Positions 13,901-25,370 are shown, numbered from the stretch's first letter. The stretch is DNA of 64,000 bases from Gavia stellata (GCF_030936135.1 NC_082612.1:14181001-14245000), one strand, 5' to 3'. A program made the numbers and translations. Notes: generated by a model from the letters alone, not told the origin.

Positions 13901-15074
13901 TCTTCACAGTAGAGAAGATCTATATCTTTTTACCAACAAGCTATAAAAAGCTGTGAAAAAACCTGTCAAAAATGCTTGCTTTAATATTTTTAAATAAAGA
14001 AATGTAATTGGTTACAGATTTTACTTTAAAATGTAGACTTAAGTAAAGAAAACATTGTACAAGCAAAAAAAGTATAGACTAGATTAAAATTTGCGTCTTT
14101 TAAACTCTCAGATTTCAGAAGTGCTTTAAAACAAGACCTTAAAAGTTTTCAAGCTTACCTCAACAAGTCTAACTGTAAAGCAGAGAAGTATGTTGCCATG
14201 TATTGTCAACACCGGATACTCTATGCATCAGTCCTGGAGACTGGAAGCAAAGAGAACTGACAGAGAAAACAACTATTGTATACTGTGTGTATTTATTGTT
14301 ACGGTAAAGTTTAAGACTGGTATAAACCCAAACAGGAAGTGGAACAAATTCCAAAACCTGTAGTAGAAGAAGTTTCTTTGGTTCTTAACAATCCATACAA
14401 AAATGAATTTCTATTCAAGTATAAATAACAGAAAAAAATATTCATATTGATATGAAGCTATTTAATCAATTAAAAGATGCAACGGAAAGTGAAACTCTTG
14501 AAGCAGTAGGAAGGTTTTATTTTGGTATATATCAACAAAAGTCCCATCAACTACAAATGTGCCTCAGTGTTGTTTGCACGGACCCACACTTTAAGGGTGC
14601 ATCTGCTGGACTTTCTAAGTAATTCCGGTAGCTCATGCTCCTAACAAACTATCTCAGAGCAATCCATGCATGGGCATAAAGACTGACAGTAAGGACCTGA
14701 CCACCCTTCCACTTCATGCTGTTACAACTCCTCCGCCTTCCCAACATCAAACTGTGACACCCGGCTGCTGCCGAAGCCAGGAGTCTCCTGACGAGCAGCT
14801 TTCAGCCTGGCTGCGTTTAAATACCGCAGCAGCGGTGCTCTGCCAAATCGTCAGATGGGAGGTGAAGCACAATCTTTTTTTTTCCCTTTTGTTTCCCATA
14901 CAAGCTAGGTGGGAGCTGTAGCTGACCCAGGTCCTGCAGTGCAGACAAATTTCTTTCTTCCAATTTCTTTTATCAGTTCTTAGGCACTGGATCTTTGATA
15001 TTTTTTCAAGACATTTTCTGGGTTTTGGCTATCTTGGACTGACTTATATGTAGGTAATGTGATAGAACCATCAT
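10961..15074. other. Intergenic spacer between divergent MGAT4D and ELMOD2
   Basis: This is mostly AT-rich unique sequence between two divergent CpG-island genes. I see no exon-like open frame with splice sites, no RNA gene and no complete transposable element. A CCGTTACGG site lies at 11224-11232. The longest open frames (about 60-85 codons, for example 14670-14921) show no recognisable domain. Confidence 0.7.
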
Positions 15075-15195
15075 GCCATCCTGTCACCAAGTAGGAATAC
15101 TTTCTAATAGAGAGAAGTATTTTTAGTTTATTTTGCTATCCTGTCACCAAGTAAGAATACTTTCTAATAGAGAGAAATATTTTTTAGTTTATTTT
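15075..15195. repeat. Tandem duplication, about 60 bp, two copies
   Basis: Unit 1 (15075-15134) and unit 2 (15135-15195) are head to tail and differ at three substitutions plus one extra T in unit 2. Each begins GC[CT]ATCCTGTCACCAAGTA and ends TTTTTAGTTTATTTT. The high identity suggests a fairly recent duplication. No protein frame is shared across both units. Confidence 0.95.
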
Positions 15196-15929
15196 CGTCC
15201 AGTAGCACTCCAGTGCTTTAAAAGTCAGATTACTCACTTAAGAAGTTACACTGAAAAAACTGACCACCTGCTGCCTCGTAACGTGCACCATCTCTCCTCA
15301 TATTTAAGAGTAGGAATCAGATCTGCGAACAATTGAAGTTCACACACCAGTGATTCCCCCACATGAAACCCTGCACCCCGACGAGTGTAAAAATCCAAAG
15401 GGAGGATGCCGAATGTGTTGGTCCACCCTCTGAAATCCTCTGTGGGACACAGGCCACCAGACCTGCTGTGTGGCTTTTGATTCTGTGTAAAAGGTACTTC
15501 AACTTCCTCACATTAAAAAATGTACCAGAATGTGGTCAAGCAAGTCTGTCAGCTCCCTTTCAACCCTCCAAATTTTGCATATGATTTAGAGGAATAGGAA
15601 TTCCTTCCTGCTGTCCTCAAAGGAACGGCTCAACCCATGTTTACTGAAATAATTGGTAATTAAAACACAATGGAAGTACTGACCGGAACTAAACGAAAAC
15701 ACTCAAGCTGAACCTCCGTTCAGCAATGGCAAAGCAGGGTCCACGGCAAAGCACCCCTCCTTAAAAGCACCCAGCCCAACTAAATTCATAACATCTTTCT
15801 GATTATTGTTGCCTTCAGCTGTGGCAGAGGCAAGGAACGAGCCTTCAAGCGCAGTTTCGTAAACACGCACAAGCGCTCCCCAACTGTAAGGCATCACGAA
15901 CGAGTCGAGGGTGTTGACCAGCGAGACGG
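15196..15929. other. Intergenic sequence upstream of the ELMOD2 CpG island
   Basis: This is unique sequence with rising GC content towards the ELMOD2 promoter. No exon, repeat family or RNA gene was recognised. Short open frames on both strands (up to 73 codons) show no homology I know. Confidence 0.6.
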
Positions 15930-17170
15930 TACACCGATTTCTGGCCCAGGTACGAGCTGGGCTGCCCGTGCCAGGTTAGCGCTGGGGTCAGCCCTGAAGC
16001 CGGAGTGGCGTGTCCCGGCTGGCAGGCCCGCGCAAGGCATAACCGGCGGTGTGAGGGCCTGGGCGGCACCGCCGCGGGAGGCCCGCCTGTCACCTCGGCC
16101 TGCGCCGCTGACGCCTGACTAGCAGCCGAAGCCTCCGGGCTCTGGAGCTGCTCTACCCGAGCCAGGCCGCCCGCTCGCGCAAAGCCAGCCCATGGCAGCG
16201 CCTGGCTGCCCGCTCCCCCGTCGCCCGGAAAGGAAAGGCGCTTGCAGAGGGAAGGGAGCTGCGGCCGCCAGCGGCTGCCCCGCTCGGGGCTCTCTCCGGC
16301 TCCCAGCGGGGCGGGCAGCCGCGCCCTGACAGCCTCGGGAGGGGGAGCGCTCCTCCGCCCCGGAGCGGCGGCAGCGGGGCCGGACCCTCAGCCGCCAAGG
16401 CGGGGCAGCAGGCGTCCGGGCGGGCGCCGCCGGCTGAGGGAATGGAGCCGGGCGACCGTTACGGCCCTCCGAGGAGCGCGCGGCACGGCCGGTAACGGCC
16501 ACCGGCACAGGGAAGGACCCCCCCCCCCCGCCTCGCCCGGCCGGCACTTCCGCCCCCCCGCCCCGCGATCACTTCCAGGTCGGGGAAGGCGGCTTCCGGC
16601 GGGAGGATGCGGGGGGCGGCCGGGCGCTGCTAACTCGCCGCCACGGTGGGCGCGGGGCGGCCGCGCTCGGCGCTGCTGGGGCAGGTGCCCGCTCCCCTCG
16701 CCGCGGGGGGGGGGGCGTACCGCCCTCAGCCCAACGGCTGCGCGGCCTCGCGGGGGCGCTGACCGTTAGCGGCTCGTGAGGGCGGCGCGGGGCTGAGGGG
16801 GACCCGGCCTGGGGCGGGTGGTGGCGGTGCTGCGGCGGGGAGCTGCGCCCCCGAAGGAGGGTGCTCTCGGCCCGCGGTGTCGGGGCGGGGAGGCCGGTCA
16901 CGCAGGGGGCTGCCGCCGCCCTGCCCCTGCTGCTAAGGCGGGGCTTTCTTCACGCAGAAGATGTTGTTGTACTTCTGGGGGTTCCTGTACAGCAACTACC
17001 TCCGGTTTTGGCTGAAGTGGGTCCTGCGGCTGCTGACGCGGAAGTGCGAACTGCAGCGCGTCTTCGACGGCTCGAGGGCCGGCGCGCAGCGGACGCTGAG
17101 CATAGGTAACGGAGGGTGCTGGAGCCGGGGCCGGGGCCGGGGCCGGCCGAGAGCTTCAGGGGCGCCCTGA
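15930..17170. promoter_or_regulatory. ELMOD2: CpG island promoter of ELMOD2
   Basis: This GC-rich, CpG-dense block ends just inside ELMOD2 intron 1. ETS-type cores are visible (ACTTCCG at 16546-16552 and CTTCCGG at 16593-16599). CCGTTAC-type sites occur at 16456-16462, 16492-16498 (reverse orientation), 16763-16769 (CCGTTAG) and 17106-17112 (reverse, overlapping the first coding donor). No TATA box is apparent. A 12-base C run (16518-16529) and an 11-base G run (16705-16715) lie inside. The transcription start and the noncoding first exon should lie here, but I cannot place them exactly. Confidence 0.85.
16961..17105 (+). CDS. ELMOD2: ELMOD2 coding exon 1
   Basis: The exon encodes 48 residues beginning MLLYFWGFLYSNYLRFW, including KCELQR, which is conserved with human. 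The acceptor TTCTTCACGCAG ends at 16957, so the start codon sits three bases into the exon. The exon ends with one base of a split Glu codon at donor ATAG|GTAACGG. Confidence 0.95.
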
Positions 17171-20100
17171 CAAGCAGTCTCTGGAAAGCCCTGCCTGTCC
17201 CCGCCCCGAGTGCAGCCCCTGGGTCCCGTCTTCACTGTTCCCTTCTTCCCGCTCTTCTGCGAGAGCTGTACTTCGGAGTGCCAGAGCTGGTTCCCTTGCC
17301 CGCTTGCTGAGGTACCGCCAGTGAGCTTCAGAAAGTGCATCCGAAGTCTTACATTTCTCCCCACAGTCTTCCCCTCACTTCGTGTATTTTTTTTTTATAC
17401 CTTCCTGTTATTAAAAAGCCACAAAGACCAGACACGAATGCATTTTTGGGGGAGGGAGGAAGAGCGATTAAATGCACAATTCTGCCTGATGCAAATTTTG
17501 ATCTAAAATAGTAATTTAAGAAACTAGTTCGTAGTTTTTGCCGTTTTAACAATAGCTTGAGGAAGTGACTTTTCCTCCTTGTTCTTCAATAATAAACACA
17601 AAAACGTTTCTAAGAATGGAAAAACATCAAGAGACGTATTTTTGTCTTGACACCTTTTCAAATTTGTCTTTGTTTTTGTACATGTAATTGATCGATGTTT
17701 TAAAAAAATCCGAGTCTCTTTTCAGCATTGTACTTGAGGATTAAAAAAAGAAGTCTGTGTAAATTAAGACTTTTAGTTACCTGCTACCTGTTGATTTTAA
17801 TTTTAAGATTGAGTAATTTTTGATTAATTACATGTATAAAAGGAATGCAAAATTTCCTAATACATGCCACAAGAACACCTATTGTCAATTATTTAAAACA
17901 ATTTGGTTCAGTTTAACTGTGACATTTACCTTTTTTGTATTGCAGAACATTCACTGGAATCATCAAAGAATAAGGTAAAAGATGCTAGAGATTAAACTGT
18001 AATAAAACCTTCTTTCAGGACAGATCCCAGGAAAGAACACGTGCATTTATTTTTTGAGGGTGGAGGAAAGTAGAGGAATAAAAGGCAGAGAGGAGAGAAG
18101 AGAATTTTGGGTTCTGTATGCTAGGGTTAGTCAAGCTTTCTCAAAAATAAGCTCATGTCCCCTCAAATGTTTGTTTCCATCTCTCTGAAAGATTACCTGC
18201 TCTTTAGCAGCGAGTCAGACAAGTTGTTATACAGAGCTTCTGTTCTTGGCGAGGGTCAGTTCTCCCTGTCACGACAATCTCTTTCCCTGTTTCTATAGAA
18301 ACCAGAAGCGTGATACAGATAAATGATAAGGATAAAGCAATTAAATGCGGTGTATACAATAGCATCTTGGTTTGTTGAGAAAAAAAAAGTAACGCAAGTT
18401 TGCAGGTAGACATTTAACTGACAAGCTCGTTCCAATCGTTCTGCGGCAGTTAGACATAAGCTAAAACTCTAAACCCTCAAATTTGTATATCTTGAACAAA
18501 ACTGTTCCCCTTTAGACAGTGAGGTGACTGCATTCTCCCTTTTCTGAGCTGATGACTGAAGTATGGTGTTGAGAGCAAATTAGTAACGCATCTTTGTTGC
18601 GGTAGAGCACAGTATGGGTGGGTCTTTTAGCTTCTCTTAATTAAGTGGTTATAGCAAATATATTAATGTTCAGTTTTAAAAGCGTTAACCTTTTGCTTTA
18701 CTGAAATGAAGCTGCTTTGGTGGTAGCATGAATTGTATTAAAGAATGCATTGCAACCATAAAAACTTTAGAAGACAAATTGTTGTGAAGTGATTTAGGTG
18801 GGCAGTGTGTAATTACCAAGTATTATCAAGACTGCAGAAAAGCAGTATCTTACATTAAGTTATTGTTCCACCCCAGCATTGAAACCTCAGCTTTGTTAGT
18901 TGACTGTCTCCTAATTCTGAAGCATTATTTCCTTACTCCAGGGAAGTTTTATCACTTTTGCTCCTTGATAAGTCTGACAAAGTTACAAATTATGCTTTTA
19001 TGTAATTATTGCAGATCTTTTATATGCGATTTGAGCCCATTTATTGTAAGCATTTGCAATAAATTGTTCTCCTTTTATAGTAAAGAATGCATAACGTGGC
19101 AGGTATACAGAGGCTGTGGAACAAGAATAAAGCCGATGAAAGATTTCTGCATTCCTCATGAGGTCTTCTACTGTGTTACCTTCCTAGGTTTTAAGAAATG
19201 CTGTACATGTTGAGGAGGCCGAAGTGGAGAAGTGCGTCAGAGATGTAATGAAAGAAAAGAAAATTGAGCAGAAGGATACAGGGTACGTTTGGAACCCGGA
19301 CTAAGTTCCTCATGAGATAGTTCTGACTTCTTGGCGCATTCTTGCAGTTGCTTCATCTGATAAAATTTTTAGGCCATTCAGCACAGATCTTTTGGAATGA
19401 AATTAGAAAACAAGGTGTGGTTATGTCCTCTTCAGTTCTAGAAAACAAACAGCAAAGTTTTCATTGACGTGGATTTAGGATAACTGCATCTCTGTCTTGC
19501 AGGTCCCTTCTGTTACTCCTTGTTTCTAAGTAATATGATTATCGCATAGGTTGATTTCATGAACTGTGTAATTGGTTAGATATATTTGAGAGAGTAGAGT
19601 GATGGCTGATTAATGCTTGGATTCATCTGCATAAGTAGTTATGAGTGATTGAGAAGCTATAAATATTTCTGACAAAGCTTCACTTTAAGACTTACAGAAA
19701 GTTTGGGAGTAGGTGAAGGACAGAGGTCAGGATGATATATGGTGTTTTCTCATGTCATCACAGATTTTAGCTAAGTTATTTTTTTCTTCCATAATTTAAG
19801 TGAATAGAGCCTGACTGTGCAGCACTGGAATTGGATAGAGCTTTTTTTTTTTTTTTGAAGTAGAAATAAGATCAGTATAACAGTATACTTAAACAATATG
19901 CTGTAGTTTGAAAGATAAACATGAAGCAGTTGCTAATTCTAGCGTTTACATTGCATTAACATAAGAAAGGTCTTATCTGGTAGTCCAAGCAAGAATTTAT
20001 AGCTTACTGTGCCTCTTAATAGCTTCTGTGTGGTGTTTTGTTATTATTTCAGGTTTAAGACAAATCTACATATATCCTTACTGCAGATATCAGGTTATAG

Positions 20101-23100
20101 AAAACTTTATTTGAATGTGGAAAGTCTGAGGAAGGTCCCATATGATTCGGATAACGAAGAACATGAGGAACAGTTAATTGAGGTGAAAATAATCTTTTAA
20201 ATACAAAACCTGTTTGTTTGCTTTCTCCCTCCAAGTCCAACAGCTTGAATGAACTTAATTTATTGGTACTATTCTTACTAGCTGGCCTATTTAAAGCTCT
20301 TTTCTACTTGTGAACTGTTAAGCCATTATAGAACCGGCACATTAAAATACAACATCAAAGCAAAACAAATTAGTAAACTAGAGTTACTTGCACTGGGATT
20401 ATTTGGTGTGAAATCAGACATAACAACAGAAGATAAGTAGCAAAATAATTTTGTAACAGGTCACTGAAGAATTGTAACTAAGAAGATATTTAACCTTATG
20501 CACATGTCTAACTTTGTAAACCAATAATTACTAAATAAAAAAGGCGCAATGTTTTCTTACTACTGCAACTCAGTCAATGTCAAAGAGGATAGTTTAATGC
20601 TGGAAGATAAAAACCATCAGTAATGTATTTTAGGTAACAATAAATAATAGCAAATAATATAATACTGCTTGAGGCTTTTTAAAATAGCTTCCACTGTGCA
20701 AATATATTAGCGTGTAATTTTCCTAGCATTTCATAATTATCTCAACTTGCTATGCAAGCCCCAACATTGACATATTTGTTGAGAATTTGTATTTCAGTTT
20801 GTAGCTGTCCTATCAGAAAATGATGCATAAATTAACTTTCTGAAGCGAAACAAGCCTTTGTTTCTTTAGTATTGATACAGTGGCTTTGTCCGTGAAGGGA
20901 AATTACCACGTTTAGTGTTAAATGTAATAATTTTCATAACTGCTGAAATAAGCCATTGTGGTATGACTCCAGATTGCCACTAACAGAAAACAGCATGCAG
21001 ATTGTATCCTGTTCCTTGGTGAATGGTTTCTAACGTGCAGCAGCAAGTGTTCTGAATTATGTGACTTGGAATACTTTAGCAGCTGTGCGTAACATGGAAG
21101 CATATTTGTGCAGCTTTGGAATTTGCTGATGCCTCATGAGAATCTGAAGGCCAGAATCACCAAGCAGTGGTGTGACATTGGCTTCCAAGGCGATGATCCC
21201 AAAACAGACTTCAGAGGAATGGGCCTGCTGGGGTTAGTGAATCTGGTGTAAGTGAAAAGAAGTATTTTATTTCTGTTGTAACTAATTTTCAATGTCTGCG
21301 TATTTTTCTCTAGTTAGTGCTATTTCTAATAAAGACCAAATAGAAGCAAATAAAAATGGTGGCATCTGTACAGTGAAAACCAGTATTTTCTAAATAAGTC
21401 AACATTTCTAGCGTCTGCACATCTGTAAACATGTGGTTGGGTAGAGGCCAACAAGTGAGGGGAAGAACAGAAAGTTGCCCAAGATGCCTTATTTTTTTTG
21501 TTGTCATAGTAGATTTGATAGATTATAACTTAAAAGTTTTTGACAAGTTACTTTACAAAATTCCTGAATTAATCACTGTAATGAAAAATAAATAGGTTTG
21601 CATAACTTTGCTAAGCTAATTCGTGGACTTGGGTGAACTTCATATTTGATGTTCAGATGACAATGATTTTTTAAATTTTTTTTTTTTTACTGTATTAGTT
21701 CATGCTGAATATAATTTAATTTGCTACCTTTCCCTTGGTTTTTATTTTGTGCCATTTTTCAGTACAGAGTAGTATTCAGCTTTAGTTTAAAAATTAGTAG
21801 TTTAATTTTGATGTTGAACACAATTTTTCTTTTATGTGAACTTAAAAAAAACAACCTGAAGATCCTATTTTACACTGACAGGTATTTTAGTAAGCATTAC
21901 ACCGACGAAGCTCGTCAGATCCTTTCTCGTTCAAATCACCCAAAGCTGGGGTAAGTCACTATATGACTTTTTCTGTCTTGTTCTGTGTAAGAGCTCATGT
22001 GAAGACTGCCAAGTATGTGTACTGAAAATAAAGAGGAAAATATTTGTGGTTTTTTCCATTGAAGGATTAAAAAAGGGCCACAGTAGAAAGGCGTGAGAAG
22101 CTGAACACAGCCTTTTTTCAGAATAGACTTCTTGGGACAAAAATGTTGCAAAGTATTGGCTTTGGTTAACACAGTGAACACATTTAACATCATACTTAGC
22201 TTTATTTTTAATAGGCTTAGATTAGGTTTAGAAATGGATACTTATTTTTTGCTTTCTTACTGATCCTGTGTTGGGAAGGTATAGATTGTCTCTTAAGGTC
22301 CCTTTTTTTGCTAGGTTTCTGTTCTGTAATAAGTATATGCAAATAGATGTTTTGTTGTTGTTCAACTTTAACTTCATTTTTGAAAACTTTGCATATTGAA
22401 ACATTTAGCTCATTTTACAGGGAAATGGACTCTAAAACCGGTCAGATACAGACGAAAAATGGTAAACCTTTGTATATCATCTGATCCATCTAGTCCCCAG
22501 TTAATTCAATCACCTACCAAGAATGGGAGGCTTTCATGACTTCAATTGTAAATAATATTACCCTGTGCAACTAGGTCATGAACAGGCTATCGGGGACATT
22601 TAGGTCACTTAAATACCCCTATCCTTGACACAAATTAATACTTTATTTTTTTTTCCCCAGAAACACTTGTTTTAACAGTCCTTTAAGAATTTCTATTGTG
22701 GTGCTTTCTACACCATGCAACAGAAAACCAGATTTTTTCAGCTTGAAGAACAGGTTCTGTTTATACTGTAACAATGTTTTTGATGCCCAATTTTTCATAT
22801 TCCAGCAGATTTAATGATTTCAAATGAGGAAATTGAGGTCAATGTTGATAAGCCTTCCCAACTCTTTATTGCATAATGGAGGCATTTGCCATACTTCTGT
22901 ATAGGAAACTAGTGTTTTTAAATAACTTTTACACGGTTGGATGCACCAGGGAACAGAAAGAGTGGTCTGTAAGCTAGAGTCAGCTTCTCCACAAGTATCA
23001 TAGGAAAAACTGAGTCTTACAGTTACCCTAATGCAGACTGTTTCAGGGAAGCTTTTAAGTCCTTCGATCTGTAAGGTAAAACGTGACCTACAATTGGTGT

Positions 23101-23788
23101 TGCAGATACTCTTATGCAATAGTTGGAATCAATCTGACAGAAATGGCATACAGCTTACTTAAGAATGGTGCTTTAAAGTCTCATCTGTACAACGTGGTCT
23201 CTGGATTGCCACAGATGGAGCACTTCCATCAGTTTTACTGTAAGTATCTGTAGTTTCTTTAGTACAGACTACCAGGGGGAGGCCTATAATGTAGCGTTTA
23301 GGTTTTTTGGAGTGCATTTCCACTCTTCTCATTAGCCAGAGCAAGCTGTTTATCTTCTGGATCAGGTATTGGAAATGCACCTGATGCTTAAACATTGTGG
23401 TACAGAAATGTATATTTAAGGGATAAATTTGGGCGGCTTTCTATGTTAGAGCCTGCAGATTTATTTTTTTATTCATTATTACAATGTCCAAAAGCTTGCT
23501 GTTGACCAGGAGGGACACTCCCCATTTTAAGGGATTGAACAGAGTCTAAAGGATCATTCTAGGTCTAGCAAGATCAAGGCAGAAAATTGTGGAGGTAGTT
23601 TTTGCAGATCTGTATTTTATTTCTTCACAGGTTATCTGGTTTATGAGTTTGACAAGTTCTGGTTTGAAGAAGAACCAGAAAGCATTATGCACTTCAACCA
23701 GTACAGAGAGAAATTCCATGAAAAAATTAAGGGACTTCTACTGGATTGTGATGTGATGCTAACCTTACAAAATACAAAGAAACCTTAA
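16961..23788 (+). CDS. ELMOD2: ELMOD2, ELMO domain-containing protein 2, complete coding region
   Basis: Eight exons join in frame to 297 residues (human protein 293): 16961-17105, 17946-17974, 19188-19282, 20053-20182, 21114-21247, 21882-21950, 23106-23239 and 23631-23788. All introns are GT-AG. The first coding exon has an acceptor at 16956-16957, three bases before the ATG, implying a noncoding 5' exon. The N-terminus is hydrophobic and aromatic (LLYFWGFLYSNYLRFWLKW), then comes a linker, then the ELMO domain with the signature GFQGDDPKTDFRGMG; the Arg of DFRG is the GAP arginine known for this family. ELMOD2 stimulates GTP hydrolysis by Arl2 and also Arf GTPases, and has been linked to lipid droplets and antiviral signalling in mammals. 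It is transcribed away from MGAT4D and towards TBC1D9. The C-terminus ends TLQNTKKP, about four residues longer than human. Confidence 0.97.
17946..17974 (+). CDS. ELMOD2: ELMOD2 coding exon 2 (29-nt micro-exon)
   Basis: The acceptor TTTGTATTGCAG precedes 29 bases that complete Glu and encode HSLESSKNK, followed by AAG|GTAAAAG. The human counterpart is ENSLTYSKNK at the same place, and skipping it would shift the frame. Confidence 0.92.
19188..19282 (+). CDS. ELMOD2: ELMOD2 coding exon 3
   Basis: The exon encodes VLRNAVHVEEAEVEKC and on to KIEQKDT, with donor GG|GTACGT. It corresponds to the pre-ELMO linker. The spliced junction with exon 4 makes a Gly codon. Confidence 0.95.
20053..20182 (+). 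CDS. ELMOD2: ELMOD2 coding exon 4
   Basis: The exon encodes FKTNLHISLLQISGYRKLYL followed by a segment with VPYDSDNEEHEEQ, closely matching human ELMOD2. The acceptor is TTATTTCAG and the donor is GAG|GTGAAA in phase 0. Confidence 0.96.
21114..21247 (+). CDS. ELMOD2: ELMOD2 coding exon 5, core of the ELMO domain
   Basis: The exon encodes LWNLLMPHENLKARITKQWC and then GFQGDDPKTDFRGMGLLGL. It carries the conserved GAP motif with the catalytic-type arginine in DFRG. The donor is GT|GTAAGTG. Confidence 0.97.
21882..21950 (+). CDS. ELMOD2: ELMOD2 coding exon 6
   Basis: The exon encodes YFSKHYTDEARQILSRSNHP and KL, conserved with human (SRSNHPKLG). The acceptor is CACTGACAG and the donor is GG|GTAAGTC. 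Confidence 0.96.
23106..23239 (+). CDS. ELMOD2: ELMOD2 coding exon 7
   Basis: The exon encodes YSYAIVGINLTEMAYSLLKN through EHFHQFY, conserved ELMO-domain sequence. The acceptor is GTGTTGCAG and the donor is T|GTAAGTA. Confidence 0.97.
23631..23788 (+). CDS. ELMOD2: ELMOD2 coding exon 8 with stop
   Basis: The exon encodes YLVYEFDKFWFEEEPESIM, then REKFHEKIKGLLLDC, and ends TLQNTKKP before TAA (23786-23788). The acceptor is TTCTTCACAG. Confidence 0.97.
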
Positions 23789-25239
23789 CTCCTCTGCAGT
23801 CTATAAGGTTCTTCATCAAAAGTGGAATTATGCATTTGGATGGAAGTTTTACATGTTTCACCAAATACTGTATAACAACAGGACTTTTTTTTTTTTACAT
23901 TTAAAAAAATATCAAAATTCAGTTAAAGCTTGGACAATCAATCTCTGTTTACAGGTCTTTATATGCTATTCTCCAAAGGACAGCTTTTTAAAACGAAACA
24001 AAAAACAACCAACAAAAAAAACAACCCACAAATCTCAAGAGCCTCTGGATGACTGGCTTTCACAATTTCTTTTACACTTCTTGGTGTAGGAACATGAAGT
24101 AGGTATTTATGCCGCATCATGTTTTCTGTGAATAGGTTTGACTTACTTAATTGTCTTTTTAAAACTTTTTAGTTGAAATTACTCTGGTTTTAGACTTTTT
24201 GGGTTCTTGTTCTGTACATGTAGTCAATTGTTCACTCAACAACGTTAAATTTCTCTGTAATGAAGAGGTCCGCGAAGGGGATGTATTAGTCACTTAACAA
24301 TTTTGGAGAAGAGGCTTAATCCATCAACATAGTGATGTACTTACTAGAAATTACTTCTGGCTAAGGAGGTTTTTTTATCTATGGATTTGTACCAACAAAT
24401 TCCTATGTTTGGAAGAAGCTTAGTTTGCAAACAAACAAAAAGAACCACAAATCATCAGTGTGAGGATCAGATCCTCAGACTGAAGCTACTCCTTCTAAAA
24501 ATATTCCTACTGTAAAAATTTTCAGTTCTTTCTAATCTGCCAGCTGCTCAGGCTGCTTGGCTCTGTATCTGTTGTCAGCCCTTTCTTTTAGCAGCTGATG
24601 GGGTATTCTCAGTGGGAAGTACAAGAGAGTTTAGCCCTTTTATAGAGTTCACTTATTATAAACCTGTGTTGCAGCTGCAGTCCCTGTTTTGTGAAAATAA
24701 ATTCACACCTGAGCACATGTCTCTAACAAAGGTGTATTTTCCATGGAAGGGATGCAACTGTGACATGTTCCTTAATCTTGGCATCCTCAGACAATCTAGT
24801 CAGTAAGACTTCATATCTATATTGTGACTAATTATTGCTTAAAGCAACTTTAAGCAGATTTGGTATGACCATCACTTCATTTTCTAAAACCTACTATTAA
24901 AATAAGTGCCTTCTGCTTTATTCAATCAGTGTTTGATTTTGATTCTGTAACCAGATCATAGCCTTAGAAGCCTGAGTTATTTGGGAAAGACTCTTTTAGT
25001 ATATACCTAAATAGCATACAGTGGCACAAAATTTCTATGCTAATAGAAGCTTTCATGCTTTTTTTTTTTAAATCATCTCAGGTAAATTAGTTAACTTCTA
25101 GTCACTGACTAATCATTAAGAGATTCCTGAAGAATACAAATATTGAACACGAGGAGAAGAAAAAAAGACAAACACCTTTTTGTAATGAGTGGTTACACTA
25201 CATAAGTATTAAATGTATTATTATAATATGTAATACTGC
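23789..25239 (+). other. ELMOD2: ELMOD2 3' UTR (proximal part)
   Basis: This is AT-rich sequence after the stop codon. A canonical AATAAA at 24696-24701 is the first candidate poly(A) signal. Alternative signals follow at 26066-26071 and 27913-27918, so the 3' UTR could be about 0.9, 2.3 or 4.1 kb. The choice cannot be made from sequence alone. Confidence 0.55.
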
Positions 25240-25370
25240 ATCTCTTTGGAGATAATCAAAACCCAGCTGGACATGGTCCCAAGCACCCTGCTTTAGGTGA
25301 CTCTGCTTTAGGCAGGGGCTTGGACTAGGTGATCTCTGGAGATGCCTTCCCACCTCGGTAATTCTGTGAG
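25240..25370 (+). mobile_element. CR1 LINE 3'-end fragment
   Basis: The run CTTTGGAGATAATCAAAACC, then CCAGCTGGACATGGTCC, GGCTTGGACTAGGTGATCTC and a terminal ATTCTGTGAG matches the 3' untranslated end of avian CR1 retrotransposons. Only about 130 bp remain, a typical 5'-truncated copy with scattered substitutions. No ORF2 is present. Confidence 0.85.

Larger units (their letters stand above)
17106..23630 (+). other. ELMOD2: ELMOD2 introns 1-7
   Basis: The introns are 17106-17945, 17975-19187, 19283-20052, 20183-21113, 21248-21881, 21951-23105 and 23240-23630. All are U2-type GT-AG. Apart from a (CCGGGG)3 run at 17125-17142 and poly-T runs, I see no RNA gene, repeat family or extra exon in them. 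Confidence 0.85.

Noticed and set aside
16242-16769. 175-codon plus-strand open frame upstream of ELMOD2
   Set aside because: It is the same GC-island artefact; it crosses homopolymer runs and the likely promoter.
18540-18570. CTGATGA/CTGA boxes in ELMOD2 intron 2 as a C/D snoRNA
   Set aside because: The boxes are adjacent, not spaced 60-90 bases apart, and there is no terminal stem.
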